A stretch of 64,000 nt of DNA, taken from JASDSY01 sp041441465 (GTDB lineage Bacteria; Muiribacteriota; UBA9980). The DNA lies in the NCBI GenBank assembly GCA_041441465.1, contig JASDSY010000001.1, forward strand, positions 124,001-188,000. The letters run 5' to 3'. Under the pieces are notes generated by a model. That model was not told the origin of the DNA and did not search any database. It was given only the letters and a program-made list of their open reading frames with translations. A program made the position numbers and the translations under genes. Below are positions 42,053 through 51,500 of the stretch, one piece after another; the stretch's first letter is position 1; every line of letters begins with the position of its first letter.

Positions 42053-43462
42053 GTGTCAGTGAATAATTTTAAAAATCCCGAAAAATCGATAGTTAATAAA
42101 AAAATTTTAGTGGTCGGGATGCAGAAAAGCGGAATCGAGTCGGCACTATTTCTGGCCAAAAATAAGGCCGTCGTAACGGTAACGGATTTAAAAAACAGGG
42201 AGTCTCTGGCGGAGTCTATAAAAAAACTCGAGGAATCAGGTTATAATTTCAACTATGAAATCGGATTTCATAATGAAGCCTCCTTTACAAACAGCGGCCT
42301 TATAATTGTAAGCCCCGGCGTCCCTGCCGATAATCCTTACTTATTAAAAGCGAAAGATTGCGGAGTAAAAATAATATCAGAGGTCGAGCTCGGCGCCCTA
42401 TTTTCAAAAGCGCCGTATGCCGCTATAACCGGCACGAACGGCAAGACGACCACTACGACATTATGCTACGAAATATTAAAAAGCTCTGAAATGTTCAAAA
42501 ATGTTTATTCCGGCGGAAATATCGGAACGCCTTTTATAAGTTTCGCCGGCGACGCCGCAGAAACTGACGCTATAGCGCTCGAAATAAGCAGCTTTCAGAT
42601 GGAATGGGCTGAAAATTTCAAACCGCGCGCCGCAGCTCTTTTAAACCTTACCGAAGATCATTTAAACAGGCACCATACGATGGAAAATTACATGGCTATG
42701 AAAATGCGCGTTTTTATGAATCAGGACAAGGACTGCGTGGCAGTTTTAAATGCTGACGATCCGCTGGTGATAGCTGAAAAAAAACTCATAAAATCTAACC
42801 TTAAAACATTTACAATCACAAATAATCCTGACTGTGATATTTTTGTCGAAGATAATTTTTTGACATTAAAAGACGGCGGGCGTCACATAAAAGTCATAAA
42901 CATCGAAGAAATAGGCATAATCGGGCCGCATAATCTTTCAAATTCAGCCGCTGCATGTGCGGTCACATATTTTGGATTTAAAGTTCCCGTCGAAAAAATA
43001 AGCCATACTCTAAGAACTTTTAAGGGCGTCCATCACCGGCTGGAATTCGTAAAAAAAATAAACGGAATAGATTTTTATAATGACTCGAAGGCGACAAACG
43101 AAGACTCAGCCATAGTCGCTCTGAAATCATTCAAAACACCGGTTTTATTAATTGCAGGCGGCTCCGATAAAGGTGCCGATTTTAAGGCATTTGCGGCCCA
43201 GGTCAAAAAATCGCCGGTTAAAAAGATATATTTGATAGGCCAGGTGGCCGACATTATAAAGAAGGCGCTTGAAGACAGCGGATTCAATGAATCAGTAAAG
43301 TTAAAAACCGTCGAAGAATGCGTCGCTAACGCCTTCAGTGACGCGGTAAGCGGCGATACTGTCCTGCTTTCGCCGGCATGCGCGAGCCTTGACATGTTTA
43401 AAAATTATGAACAGCGTGGAGAATTTTTCATAAACGCGGTTAAAAATTTAGAGGTAGTTTAG
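42053..43462 (+). CDS. murD: UDP-MurNAc-L-alanine:D-glutamate ligase
   Basis: It adds D-glutamate to UDP-MurNAc-L-Ala. The 469-residue Mur ligase has an N-terminal UDP-binding Rossmann domain (VVGMQKSGIESALFL), SPGVPADNP, the ATP loop AITGTNGKTTTTTL, GNIGTPFI, LEISSFQME, NLTEDHLNRHHTM, DFYNDSKATNEDSA and LLSPACASLDMF. GTG start 3 nt after the kinase stop, so tightly coupled to it. Confidence 0.97.
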   Translation: MSVNNFKNPEKSIVNKKILVVGMQKSGIESALFLAKNKAVVTVTDLKNRESLAESIKKLEESGYNFNYEIGFHNEASFTNSGLIIVSPGVPADNPYLLKAKDCGVKIISEVELGALFSKAPYAAITGTNGKTTTTTLCYEILKSSEMFKNVYSGGNIGTPFISFAGDAAETDAIALEISSFQMEWAENFKPRAAALLNLTEDHLNRHHTMENYMAMKMRVFMNQDKDCVAVLNADDPLVIAEKKLIKSNLKTFTITNNPDCDIFVEDNFLTLKDGGRHIKVINIEEIGIIGPHNLSNSAAACAVTYFGFKVPVEKISHTLRTFKGVHHRLEFVKKINGIDFYNDSKATNEDSAIVALKSFKTPVLLIAGGSDKGADFKAFAAQVKKSPVKKIYLIGQVADIIKKALEDSGFNESVKLKTVEECVANAFSDAVSGDTVLLSPACASLDMFKNYEQRGEFFINAVKNLEVV

Positions 43463-43463
43463 C

Positions 43464-44552
43464 TTGAAGATAAAAGAAATCGGTTTTGACCTCTTTCTTT
43501 TTTTAATAATAATAATGCTTGTATGCACAGGCATAGTAATGATATATAGCAGCAGCTATTACACGGCGCTGGACATGACGCAAAAATCAGGTTTTTTCTT
43601 GAAAAAGCAGCTTATTGCGCTTGTCATAGGTTTCGCGTCGATGATGATATTATCGCAAATTGATTATTGGAAACTGAAAAAAATCGTGACACCGATGACA
43701 GTAGTCGTGCTATTCCTTCTGGCGATAGTTCTTCTATTTCCGGCCAAAAACGGCGGCAGGCGCTGGATAAACATCGGCCCCATGACAATGCAGCCAGCCG
43801 AATTCGCCAAATTAAACATCATTTTATTATTTTCGACAATGTTATCTTCACGCCAGGATAAAATCCAGACATTTTCAAATGGAATTATGCCTTTCATCGG
43901 AATACTTACGGTTTATAATCTTTTAATACTGAAAGAGCCTGATTTTGGCACAACATCAGTTTTAACATTGATAGGCTTTTTTTTAATGTATATAGCGAAC
44001 GCGAATTTCGGCCAACTCCTTCTTGTGGTATCTACGGCCATGGCCGGAGCATTTTTTGTAATTATAAACAGTTTTTACAAACTGCAGCGAGTTATCGCCT
44101 GGTGGGATCCATTCAAAGATGCCGCCGGGAAAGGCTATCATATAATTCAATCATTGATAGCGATCGGCTCAGGCGGTTTTTTCGGGGTCGGCCTGGCGCA
44201 GTCCAAGCAAAAATTCAACTTTCTTCCTGAGCAATATACCGACTTCATATTTGCGATTATTTGCGAAGAGCTTGGCATGCTTGGCGCACTGCTTTTGCTC
44301 ACATTATTTTTAGCGCTTCTATGGCGCGGAATTATTATAGCATGCCGCGCGCCGGACTTGTTCGGTTTTCTTCTGGCCTCAAGCATAGTGTTTTACATAT
44401 CGGTCCAGGCATTTTCAAATATCGCGGTAGTTTTAAATATTCTTCCGGTAACTGGAATTCCGCTCCCGTTCATAAGTTTCGGCGGGTCATCGCTTCTTAT
44501 AACCATGAGTTCGATGGGGATTTTATTAAATATTTCAAGATATTCCAGGTAA
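43464..44552 (+). CDS. ftsW: septal peptidoglycan glycosyltransferase FtsW (SEDS)
   Basis: It polymerises lipid II at the septum with FtsI. The 362-residue SEDS protein has about ten membrane helices, GGRRWINIGPMTMQPAEFAK, the KEPDFGTTSVL segment, the WWDPFKDAAGKGYHIIQSLIAIGSGG-type loop and the PLPFISFGGSSLL end. TTG start with GAGGT 8 nt upstream; one base after the murD stop. The neighbour order identifies it as FtsW rather than RodA. Confidence 0.95.
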   Translation: MKIKEIGFDLFLFLIIIMLVCTGIVMIYSSSYYTALDMTQKSGFFLKKQLIALVIGFASMMILSQIDYWKLKKIVTPMTVVVLFLLAIVLLFPAKNGGRRWINIGPMTMQPAEFAKLNIILLFSTMLSSRQDKIQTFSNGIMPFIGILTVYNLLILKEPDFGTTSVLTLIGFFLMYIANANFGQLLLVVSTAMAGAFFVIINSFYKLQRVIAWWDPFKDAAGKGYHIIQSLIAIGSGGFFGVGLAQSKQKFNFLPEQYTDFIFAIICEELGMLGALLLLTLFLALLWRGIIIACRAPDLFGFLLASSIVFYISVQAFSNIAVVLNILPVTGIPLPFISFGGSSLLITMSSMGILLNISRYSR

Positions 44553-44615
44553 GCAGTTTTTAAGCCGGAGAATTTATCTTAAAACATCCAAAATTTTATT
44601 TATGAAAGGCAGATT

Positions 44616-45737
44616 ATGGCATATAGGTGTGTGTTTACAGGCGGCGGAACAGGCGGGCATATATATCCTGCGCTCGCCGTTTTAAACGAATTTAAAAAAA
44701 CATATCCGGATTCGGAATTTTTATATGTCGGCACCAACGGGCTCGAATCTAAAATAGTTCCTAAAAATTCTATCCCGTTTAAGGAAATACCGGTTAAACC
44801 GCATAGCCGCAAAAGTATTTTCAATATCTTCACCGAGATAAAAAGTTTAGTTTCGGCAGTCATAAAGGCAAAAAAGTTATTAAAAGAATTTAAACCGGAT
44901 TTTGTATTCGGCACCGGCGGATATGTCTCCGCCCCGGTTACAATAGCCGCTTATCTTTTAAAAATCCCTGTATTTCTGCATGAACAAAATGCCACTCCAG
45001 GACTTACAAATAAATTATTAAATTTTGTTGCAAATAAAACATTTATAAGTTACAATGTAGCGTTAAAAAAGTTTTATTGTCAGGCTAATGTTATTTACAC
45101 AGGCAACCCGGTCAGAAGCGAAATAATCAATACAGACCGCAAGGATGCTTATAGTTTTTTTAATTTTGAGCCTGATAAGACCACAATATTAGCTTTCGGC
45201 GGTTCAATAGGCGCCGCATCGATAAATAACGCTTTTTCAGAAGTTTTAAAAAGGCTGTTAGCGCAATTCCCGCAATTACAGGTAATTTTTATTACCGGCG
45301 AAAGGGACTTTGCCAGATATAGCGAAGAGTTAAAAGATATTTTATCACTTAATAATAATCTGAAACTTTTCTCATTTTTGGACAAAATGTATAACGCGAT
45401 AACAATTGCCGACATTATATTATGCAGGGCAGGCGCTACGACTATAGCCGAAATAACGGCCGCCGGAAAGTGTTCAGTATTAATTCCTTATCCGTACGCT
45501 ACTGATAATCACCAGTTTAAAAACGCCGAAGCCTTAAGAAATAACAATGCCGCTTTTTTAATTGAAGATTCAAAAATCAGCGACGGCAATACGCTTTACG
45601 AATTATTTTATAATTTAATAAATGACAAATCTAAAATCAAAAGTACAGCTTGTAACGCAAAAAAAATGGGCATACCTGACGCAGCGTCAAGAATTGTCAA
45701 TGAGATATCGAGCTTATTTTCCGGAGGGAGAAATTAG
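44616..45737 (+). CDS. murG: UDP-GlcNAc:lipid I N-acetylglucosaminyltransferase
   Basis: It converts lipid I to lipid II at the cytoplasmic membrane face. The 373-residue GT-B enzyme shows FTGGGTGGHIYPALA, FGTGGYVSAPVTIAA, FLHEQNATPGLTN, TGNPVR, FGGSIGAASINNA and CRAGATTIAEITAAGK with the YPYATDNHQ end. AAAGGCAG precedes the ATG. The murC start lies 5 nt beyond its stop. Confidence 0.97.
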   Translation: MAYRCVFTGGGTGGHIYPALAVLNEFKKTYPDSEFLYVGTNGLESKIVPKNSIPFKEIPVKPHSRKSIFNIFTEIKSLVSAVIKAKKLLKEFKPDFVFGTGGYVSAPVTIAAYLLKIPVFLHEQNATPGLTNKLLNFVANKTFISYNVALKKFYCQANVIYTGNPVRSEIINTDRKDAYSFFNFEPDKTTILAFGGSIGAASINNAFSEVLKRLLAQFPQLQVIFITGERDFARYSEELKDILSLNNNLKLFSFLDKMYNAITIADIILCRAGATTIAEITAAGKCSVLIPYPYATDNHQFKNAEALRNNNAAFLIEDSKISDGNTLYELFYNLINDKSKIKSTACNAKKMGIPDAASRIVNEISSLFSGGRN

Positions 45738-45741
45738 TCAA

Positions 45742-47178
45742 ATGGATAAAACCAGATACATACACTTTATAGGGATAGGCGGCGCCGGCATGAGCGGAAT
45801 CGCTCAAATACTGGCCGAGTTAAAATATAAGGTTTCTGGTTCTGATATAAAATCAAACAACAACACCAAGCGTCTTCAAAAGGAAGGCGTACTCATATTT
45901 AAAGGGCATAAAGCCGAAAATCTCGAAGGGTATGATATCGGCGCAATAGTGGTATCATCGGCAATACCTGAAAATAATCCCGAAATAATATGGGCGCGTC
46001 AGAAGAATATCCCGATATACAGGCGCGCAGAAGTGCTGGGCTACATATTAAATAATAAATATGGTATCGCAATCTCAGGCACTCACGGTAAAACTACCAC
46101 AACATCTATGATATCATCTCTTATGGAATCATATAATTTCAACCCGACAATTATCGTAGGGGGCGAAGTTTGCGATTTCGGAGGCAACGCCAAACTTGGC
46201 GGCGGCACCTATACTGTCGTTGAGGCTGACGAATCCGACGCATCGTTTCTGCATTTATGTCCGCAAGTGATAGTAATAACAAATATAGAGGAAGATCATC
46301 TTGATTACTACTCTGGAATAAAGGAAATAAAAAATACTTTTCTAAAATTCACGACAAAATTAAAAAGCGGCGGCACGATCGTATGTTGTTCGGACAACGA
46401 CAATATCCGCGAGTTAATCCCGCAAATAAAGAATGACAATCACCAGGTTATAACTTATGGAATGGAAGCCAAAAATAATCCTGATTATTTAATAACCGAA
46501 ATACGTTATAACGGCATGGGAGTTTCATTCGAGATCAAAAATCGTGAAAAATCTTTAGGCCGTTTCAGGCTGACCGTACCAGGCGTTCATAACGCATTGA
46601 ATGCGACCGCTTCCATAATAATTTGCCACAAGCTTTTAAACATGCCGCTTGACGAGATACGCGATATACTTCCTAAATTCCAGGGCGTCATAAGGCGTTT
46701 CCAGGTAATCGGCGAAGTTAACGGAATAAAAGTAATTGACGATTACGCACATCATCCGACAGAAATAAAAGCGACATTAAACGCCGCGCGTTCTTCGTTC
46801 GAAAATAGGATTATAGCCATATTTCAGCCGCACAGGTTCTCTAGAACCAAATTTTTTTACGAGCAGATGGCTGAAGCATTGAAAAAAGCCGACGTAGTTA
46901 TACTGACCGACATTTATGCCGCGTCCGAACAGCCAATGTCGGGTGTAAGTTCGGAACTTATTTTGAATTCACTTAAAAAAGCTGGAAAATCAAACTCGTT
47001 CCTGATAAATGACATTAAAAATATTCCGTCGTACGCCGCATCGATAGCGCAGAAAAATGATTTTATTTTTACAATAGGCGCAGGCGATGTCACATCAATA
47101 TCGACCGATATAATAAAAAAATTGCAGGAAAAATATACAGCTTCCCAGCAGCAATCAAATAATTATAAAAATGCCTGA
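45742..47178 (+). CDS. murC: UDP-N-acetylmuramate:L-alanine ligase
   Basis: It adds L-alanine to UDP-MurNAc. About 478 residues: HFIGIGGAGMSGIAQIL, SGSDIK, SSAIPENNPE, the ATP loop ISGTHGKTTTTSM, EADESDASFL, NIEEDHLDYY, DDYAHHPTEIKATL and FQPHRFSRT. The frame is open upstream to 45622 inside murG, but the ATG at 45742 begins at the conserved N-terminus with GGAGG upstream. MurB and Ddl, often next in such clusters, do not follow. Confidence 0.97.
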   Translation: MDKTRYIHFIGIGGAGMSGIAQILAELKYKVSGSDIKSNNNTKRLQKEGVLIFKGHKAENLEGYDIGAIVVSSAIPENNPEIIWARQKNIPIYRRAEVLGYILNNKYGIAISGTHGKTTTTSMISSLMESYNFNPTIIVGGEVCDFGGNAKLGGGTYTVVEADESDASFLHLCPQVIVITNIEEDHLDYYSGIKEIKNTFLKFTTKLKSGGTIVCCSDNDNIRELIPQIKNDNHQVITYGMEAKNNPDYLITEIRYNGMGVSFEIKNREKSLGRFRLTVPGVHNALNATASIIICHKLLNMPLDEIRDILPKFQGVIRRFQVIGEVNGIKVIDDYAHHPTEIKATLNAARSSFENRIIAIFQPHRFSRTKFFYEQMAEALKKADVVILTDIYAASEQPMSGVSSELILNSLKKAGKSNSFLINDIKNIPSYAASIAQKNDFIFTIGAGDVTSISTDIIKKLQEKYTASQQQSNNYKNA

Positions 47179-47258
47179 TTTTTATGATTGAATTGTTCAC
47201 TAATCCCGACTATAACAGTTATCAAATATTAATTCTTTTATTTTAAATAAAAAAAATC

Positions 47259-47287
47259 TTGTAAATATTTTATTTTATTGTTATAAT
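47259..47287 (+). promoter_or_regulatory. promoter for ftsQ-ftsA-ftsZ
   Basis: TTGTAA (47259-47264), 17-nt spacer, TATAAT (47282-47287) within the 311-bp murC-ftsQ gap. Leader about 196 nt. I see no other feature in the gap. Confidence 0.6.
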
Positions 47288-47489
47288 AACCTTGTAGTTT
47301 TTATTTTATTTTTAATAAGTGTACCTTCCAGTCTTTAAGTTATTACTTAAATACTATCAATACCGTAAATATTTATTCTAATTGTTTATTACGGTTTCAG
47401 CTCATATAAAAGCAGTATTTATTAAGTAAAATCTTAAATTCTCGAAGGTTTTTTGTTTTCGGGAGAACTATTTTTAAACGTGAAATGAT

Positions 47490-48266
47490 ATGAATTTTTC
47501 CATAAAAAAAATACCAGGCCTGAAAAAGGCGATAAGGTTATCAAGAAATTTAGCAGTAATTTTATTAACTTTAGTTTTATTAACTTTAGCAGTATGGGAA
47601 TTTAAATATTTAATATTCGAAACTACATACTTTGAATTAAAAAAGATAGCTATTGAAGGTAATTATACAGTTGACAAAGAAACCATAGTTAAACTTTCTG
47701 AATTCAAACTGGCCCAGAATTTTTTTAAGCTTAATTATGCCCGGGCTCAGGAAAGAATTAAAATGTGCCCCAAGATAAAAAATGTCGAGATAATAACCGA
47801 AGGGCTTGGCGAAGTTTTAATCAAAGTTTCTGAAAGAGAACCTGTAATAATGGTTTTAAGCAATAAAAAATTTTATGAAATTGACCGTGAAGGTTACATA
47901 TTATCGATAACCGACCGTTGTGTAAAATTTGATCTGCCGATATTAAACGGAATCAAGGTACTGCCAGAATTAAAGCTCGGCGACAGCGTTGCCAGCGACG
48001 GAAAGATCAAAAGCGTAATAAACTGGATTACAAACCTGGAAAGTTCTTATTTGACAAGTATATCCGAAGTAAGCCTTGAGGGCAGCGAAATAATACTTAT
48101 AACTAATGACGGTATAAAAATATATCCTGGCAATTCAATGAATTATCGCGAAAATTTCGAGTTTTTGAATATTGTATGCGATAAATTTAAAAAAGACGGA
48201 ATCCAGTTAAGTTATGTGGACATGCGTTTTAACGGTGAAATTGTGGTTAAGCCGATAAATAACTAA
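47490..48266 (+). CDS. ftsQ: FtsQ/DivIB-like division protein
   Basis: A 258-residue bitopic protein: short basic cytoplasmic N-terminus, membrane helix (about 21-42), then a POTRA domain (FELKKIAIEGNYTVDKETIVKL) and a beta domain (EVLIKVSEREPVIMVL, YEIDREGYIL). It links FtsL/FtsB to the early divisome. Short length and position upstream of ftsA and ftsZ support the call. No clear ribosome site precedes the ATG. Confidence 0.9.
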   Translation: MNFSIKKIPGLKKAIRLSRNLAVILLTLVLLTLAVWEFKYLIFETTYFELKKIAIEGNYTVDKETIVKLSEFKLAQNFFKLNYARAQERIKMCPKIKNVEIITEGLGEVLIKVSEREPVIMVLSNKKFYEIDREGYILSITDRCVKFDLPILNGIKVLPELKLGDSVASDGKIKSVINWITNLESSYLTSISEVSLEGSEIILITNDGIKIYPGNSMNYRENFEFLNIVCDKFKKDGIQLSYVDMRFNGEIVVKPINN

Positions 48267-48394
48267 TAATATTAAAAATTTATAATTTATAGTTATTAAT
48301 TCATATTATATATTTTTTTAAGTTTTACTGATTAGTTCACATTAAAAATAACGCATTTTTCTATATTATAATTATGGGTGAAAGATAATAATAT

Positions 48395-49630
48395 ATGCCA
48401 AAAGACGGGCTTGTCGTCGGCTTAGATGTCGGTTCGACCAAAATAACAATAATAGTAGGCGAAGCATCCGAAAATAATGGAATATATGTTTTAGGCAGCA
48501 GTGTTGTTCAGACCGCGGGAATAAAAAAAGGGATGATCGTGAATATAGAAGAAACCGTATCGGCTATTGAAACAGCCGTAACGGAAGCCGAGCATATGGC
48601 CGATGTCGACATTGACACGGTTTATGTAAGTATTGGCGGTTATCATATTTCAGGTCAGAACAGCCGCGGAATTATAGCAGTGCCGCCGAATCAGCGCGAA
48701 ATAACAGCGGAAGAAAAACAAAAAGTTCAGGAAGCTGCGCGTGCGATAGCGTTACCGCAAAACCGTGAAATTATTCACCTAATTCCTGAAGAATACACTG
48801 TTGATGATCAGCCGGGAATTATAGACCCTATCGGCATGTCAGGCGTGCGTTTAGAAGTTGACACGCATATAATAACCGGAGTGACGACATCGATACGCAA
48901 TTTACAAAAGAGCATCAAAGGCACCGGATTAAAAATAAAAGATTTCTTATTCGAAGGATTAGCGTCAGGCGAAGCGGTAGTAACGGCCGATGAAAAAGAG
49001 TTAGGGATAGTTTTAGTTGATATTGGCGGCGGCACGACAGATGTGGTTATATATGCCGGGGGGTATGTCAAACATACGAATGTTCTGGCAATAGGATCAG
49101 CGCATATAACTTCAGACATCTCGATAGGACTCAGGACATCTTATCAGGAAGCTGAAAAAATAAAGCTTCATAATGGACTTGTTTGGGCCGAGGGAATGAA
49201 TCTTGAAGAGAAAATAACCGTGCAAAATGCAGGCAACGACGGCTCAAGACAAATTGAGTTAAAACAGCTTTTTGATATTATAGAACCGCGCATGGAAGAA
49301 ATATTCACCATGGTCAAGCAGGAAATTAAAAATTCAGGCTTGGCGTCTGCCGTACCGGGCGGTGTAATTTTAACCGGCGGCGGCGTTCTTTTGAACGGCA
49401 CGCAAAAATTTGCAGAAAAGATACTTGGAATGCCGGTTCGGATAGGAAAACCCAACAACATCGACGGGCTTATTGAAAAAATAAACGGTCCGGCATTTGC
49501 AACATGTTTCGGGCTTTTATCATACGGCTTAAAAAATGAGACACAGCCGCGGCATTCGTTTATCCGGCGCACAAATATTGTCGAAGGAACCGTTAATTGG
49601 TTCAAAAGTTTTTTTAAAGATATTTTTTAA
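48395..49630 (+). CDS. ftsA: cell division protein FtsA
   Basis: An actin-like ATPase that anchors FtsZ to the membrane. The 411-residue protein shows VGLDVGSTKITIIVGE, the SHS2 (1C) domain region (VYVSIGGYHISGQNSRGIIAV), LVDIGGGTTDVVIY and GGVILTGGGVLLNG. The C-terminal amphipathic helix VNWFKSFFKDIF is the membrane-targeting sequence. It lies 128 nt after ftsQ and 153 nt before ftsZ. Confidence 0.97.
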   Translation: MPKDGLVVGLDVGSTKITIIVGEASENNGIYVLGSSVVQTAGIKKGMIVNIEETVSAIETAVTEAEHMADVDIDTVYVSIGGYHISGQNSRGIIAVPPNQREITAEEKQKVQEAARAIALPQNREIIHLIPEEYTVDDQPGIIDPIGMSGVRLEVDTHIITGVTTSIRNLQKSIKGTGLKIKDFLFEGLASGEAVVTADEKELGIVLVDIGGGTTDVVIYAGGYVKHTNVLAIGSAHITSDISIGLRTSYQEAEKIKLHNGLVWAEGMNLEEKITVQNAGNDGSRQIELKQLFDIIEPRMEEIFTMVKQEIKNSGLASAVPGGVILTGGGVLLNGTQKFAEKILGMPVRIGKPNNIDGLIEKINGPAFATCFGLLSYGLKNETQPRHSFIRRTNIVEGTVNWFKSFFKDIF

Positions 49631-49783
49631 TTTTAGTTTTTTTATTTCACATACTTATGTGAATTCATATTTTATTTTTCCGGCAGAGAGTACTTATTGA
49701 ACATTCCTTTTATGATTGATGATTAGTCACATCTTTTTTGTATGACGACTATTTTTTTCTAGAGTACTAAAGGAGGAGTTTTA

Positions 49784-50881
49784 ATGTTCGAGTTCGATAC
49801 AATGGAACAGGTAGCCAATATTAAGGTAATCGGTGTTGGAGGCGGCGGTTCCAATGCTATCAACCGTATGATTAACGCAGGTGTCGGCGGCGTGGAGTTT
49901 ATATCCACGAATACTGACGCACAGGCATTGCAGCAATCAAACGCAAAATTGAAAATACAAATCGGCGATAAATTGACAAAAGGGCTTGGCGCCGGAGCAA
50001 ATCCATCTATCGGCATGAAAGCCGCCGAAGAGGACCGCGATAAAATATCAGAAGCGCTCGAAGGTTCGGACCTTGTTTTCGTAACAGCCGGCATGGGCGG
50101 CGGCACCGGTACCGGAGCGGCACCAATAGTCGCTGAAATAGCCAAATCAGTAGGCGCGCTTACAGTTGCAGTCGTCACAAAGCCTTTCACTTTCGAAGGC
50201 AGACGCAGAATGGCGCAGGCCGAAGAAGGAATTAAAAATTTAAAATCAAAAGTCGACACCATAATCGTAATACCGAATGACCGTTTACTTCAGGTTGTCG
50301 ATCAGCACACTTCAATGATAGATGCGTTCAAAATGGCCGATGATATATTGCGCCAGGGCGTTCAGGGCATAAGCGATTTGATAACGGTCCCGGGGCTTGT
50401 TAACCTTGATTTCGCCGACGTGAGAACAATTATGACTGAAGCCGGCTCGGCTATGATGGGCATAGGCATCGGCACCGGCGAAAACCGTGCCGTAACTGCT
50501 GCCGAAGCGGCAATTTCAAGCCCTCTTCTCGAAACAACGATCGAAGGTGCACGCGGCGTTCTTATAAACATCACAGGCGGCCCGGATCTGTCATTATATG
50601 AAATAAACAAAGCGTGCGAAATTGTTTACAACGTCGCATCGCCTGAAGCTAATATAATATTCGGTTCGGTAATCAACGAAGACATGAAAGATGAAATCAG
50701 CATTACCGTAATTGCAACGGGGTTTAATGCCGAAGAAAAAGTGACAACAACGGAGAAAAAAGATATTATCGCAAATATCAAAAAAGCTCCGGCGGCAGTT
50801 ACGCCAATCCAATCACAGCCGCAGTCACAGGATGATGAAATTGATATACCGGCATTCTTAAGAAAACACAAAAAATCCTAA
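49784..50881 (+). CDS. ftsZ: cell division GTPase FtsZ
   Basis: It polymerises into the Z-ring. The 365-residue protein has GVGGGGSNAINRMI, the tubulin signature GGGTGTGAAPIVAEIAKS, NDRLL, and the C-terminal conserved peptide EIDIPAFLRKHKKS that binds FtsA. The C-terminal linker (about 320-350) is short. AAAGGAGGAG before the ATG is an unusually strong ribosome site. It ends the cluster, followed by a terminator. Confidence 0.98.
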   Translation: MFEFDTMEQVANIKVIGVGGGGSNAINRMINAGVGGVEFISTNTDAQALQQSNAKLKIQIGDKLTKGLGAGANPSIGMKAAEEDRDKISEALEGSDLVFVTAGMGGGTGTGAAPIVAEIAKSVGALTVAVVTKPFTFEGRRRMAQAEEGIKNLKSKVDTIIVIPNDRLLQVVDQHTSMIDAFKMADDILRQGVQGISDLITVPGLVNLDFADVRTIMTEAGSAMMGIGIGTGENRAVTAAEAAISSPLLETTIEGARGVLINITGGPDLSLYEINKACEIVYNVASPEANIIFGSVINEDMKDEISITVIATGFNAEEKVTTTEKKDIIANIKKAPAAVTPIQSQPQSQDDEIDIPAFLRKHKKS

Positions 50882-50931
50882 ATATTAGAAAAAATAACTT
50901 ATATAAATTATAATTTCAAATAACCCGAAAT

Positions 50932-50969
50932 AAAAAAAGTGAATTAATGAAGATTAATTCACTTTTTTT
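50932..50969 (+). terminator. ftsZ/dcw cluster terminator
   Basis: Perfect stem GTGAATTAAT/ATTAATTCAC with loop GAAG, flanked by seven A and seven T, 51 nt after the ftsZ stop. From here to 51082 I see only AT-rich sequence. Confidence 0.92.
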
Positions 50970-51082
50970 ATTAGAACGTTTCAATTTTAAACACTACTGT
51001 TCATTTTTTATACTAATACAAATAAAATAATGAATTATTTTTATACACATTATTTTAACTATCGTGATTAAAATAAATGCAT

Positions 51083-51108
51083 AAATTAGAGTATTACGCT
51101 CTTAATTT
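51083..51108. promoter_or_regulatory. inverted repeat, possible activator site
   Basis: AAATTAGAG and CTCTTAATTT (one extra T) are separated by 7 nt, about 155 bp upstream of the sigma-54-like promoter, a plausible distance for an enhancer-binding protein. Inference from position only. Confidence 0.35.
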
Positions 51109-51262
51109 AGAAAAAAATTAATATCCGGCATTTATAAATTCTCGAACAAGCTCTAATTATTCTTTAAAATCGGCACTTTTAAAGTAATCAATTCATGAAT
51201 TTCCATTTATATCAATCTATCCTATTTTCAATAATAAAAAATAAAAAGGCACAAATAATTTT

Positions 51263-51278
51263 TGGCATGCCTTTTGCT
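51263..51278 (+). promoter_or_regulatory. sigma-54 (RpoN) type promoter
   Basis: TGGCATG - CCTT - TTGCT: the -24 GG (51264-51265) and -12 GC (51276-51277) are exactly 12 nt apart, and only one base differs from TGGCACG-N4-TTGCW. Predicted start about 51289. No protein gene follows; the transcript would end at the terminator at 51424. Confidence 0.6.
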
Positions 51279-51288
51279 CTTATATTTA

Positions 51289-51455
51289 TGTCTTTAAAAA
51301 CAGATCATTAAATAAAATGAATTTAAGCTTTGAATAGATTTTTACCCGGGCAACAAGTAGTTGCCTAACTTCATACCTACCCCTAATTTGCCAATTGTAT
51401 AATTATTATTTTACTATAAGGCGCCCTTCATCTGATTGATGAAGGGTTTTTTTTT
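51289..51455 (+). ncRNA. candidate small RNA driven by a sigma-54 promoter
   Basis: About 165 nt between a sigma-54-type promoter and a strong intrinsic terminator, in a region with no credible protein frame (one six-codon ATG frame at 51317 lacks a ribosome site). Internal hairpin GGGCAAC-AAGTA-GTTGCCT (51348-51366), then an unpaired C-rich stretch CCTACCCCTAA (51376-51386) that is complementary to Shine-Dalgarno-like sequence, then the terminator hairpin. It could act on mRNA ribosome sites (inference). It matches no RNA family I recognise. Confidence 0.5.
51424..51455 (+). terminator. intrinsic terminator of the candidate small RNA
   Basis: Perfect 9-bp stem CCCTTCATC/GATGAAGGG, loop TGATT, followed by nine T. 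No protein gene ends near it, which implies an RNA gene upstream. Confidence 0.9.
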
Positions 51456-51500
51456 ACTTTTTTTATTAGTTTATATTTTTGAGTTTTTGAGATATCTTTA

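Noticed and set aside
45622..45741. N-terminal extension of murC overlapping murG
   Set aside because: The extension lies inside the murG coding frame and precedes the conserved MurC N-terminus; the ATG at 45742 has a GGAGG site.
51289..51455. 6S RNA, SRP RNA, tmRNA or RNase P RNA
   Set aside because: No long bulged-duplex 6S form, no SRP Alu/GGAA-loop signature, and none of the other families' core motifs; length and layout fit only a generic small RNA.
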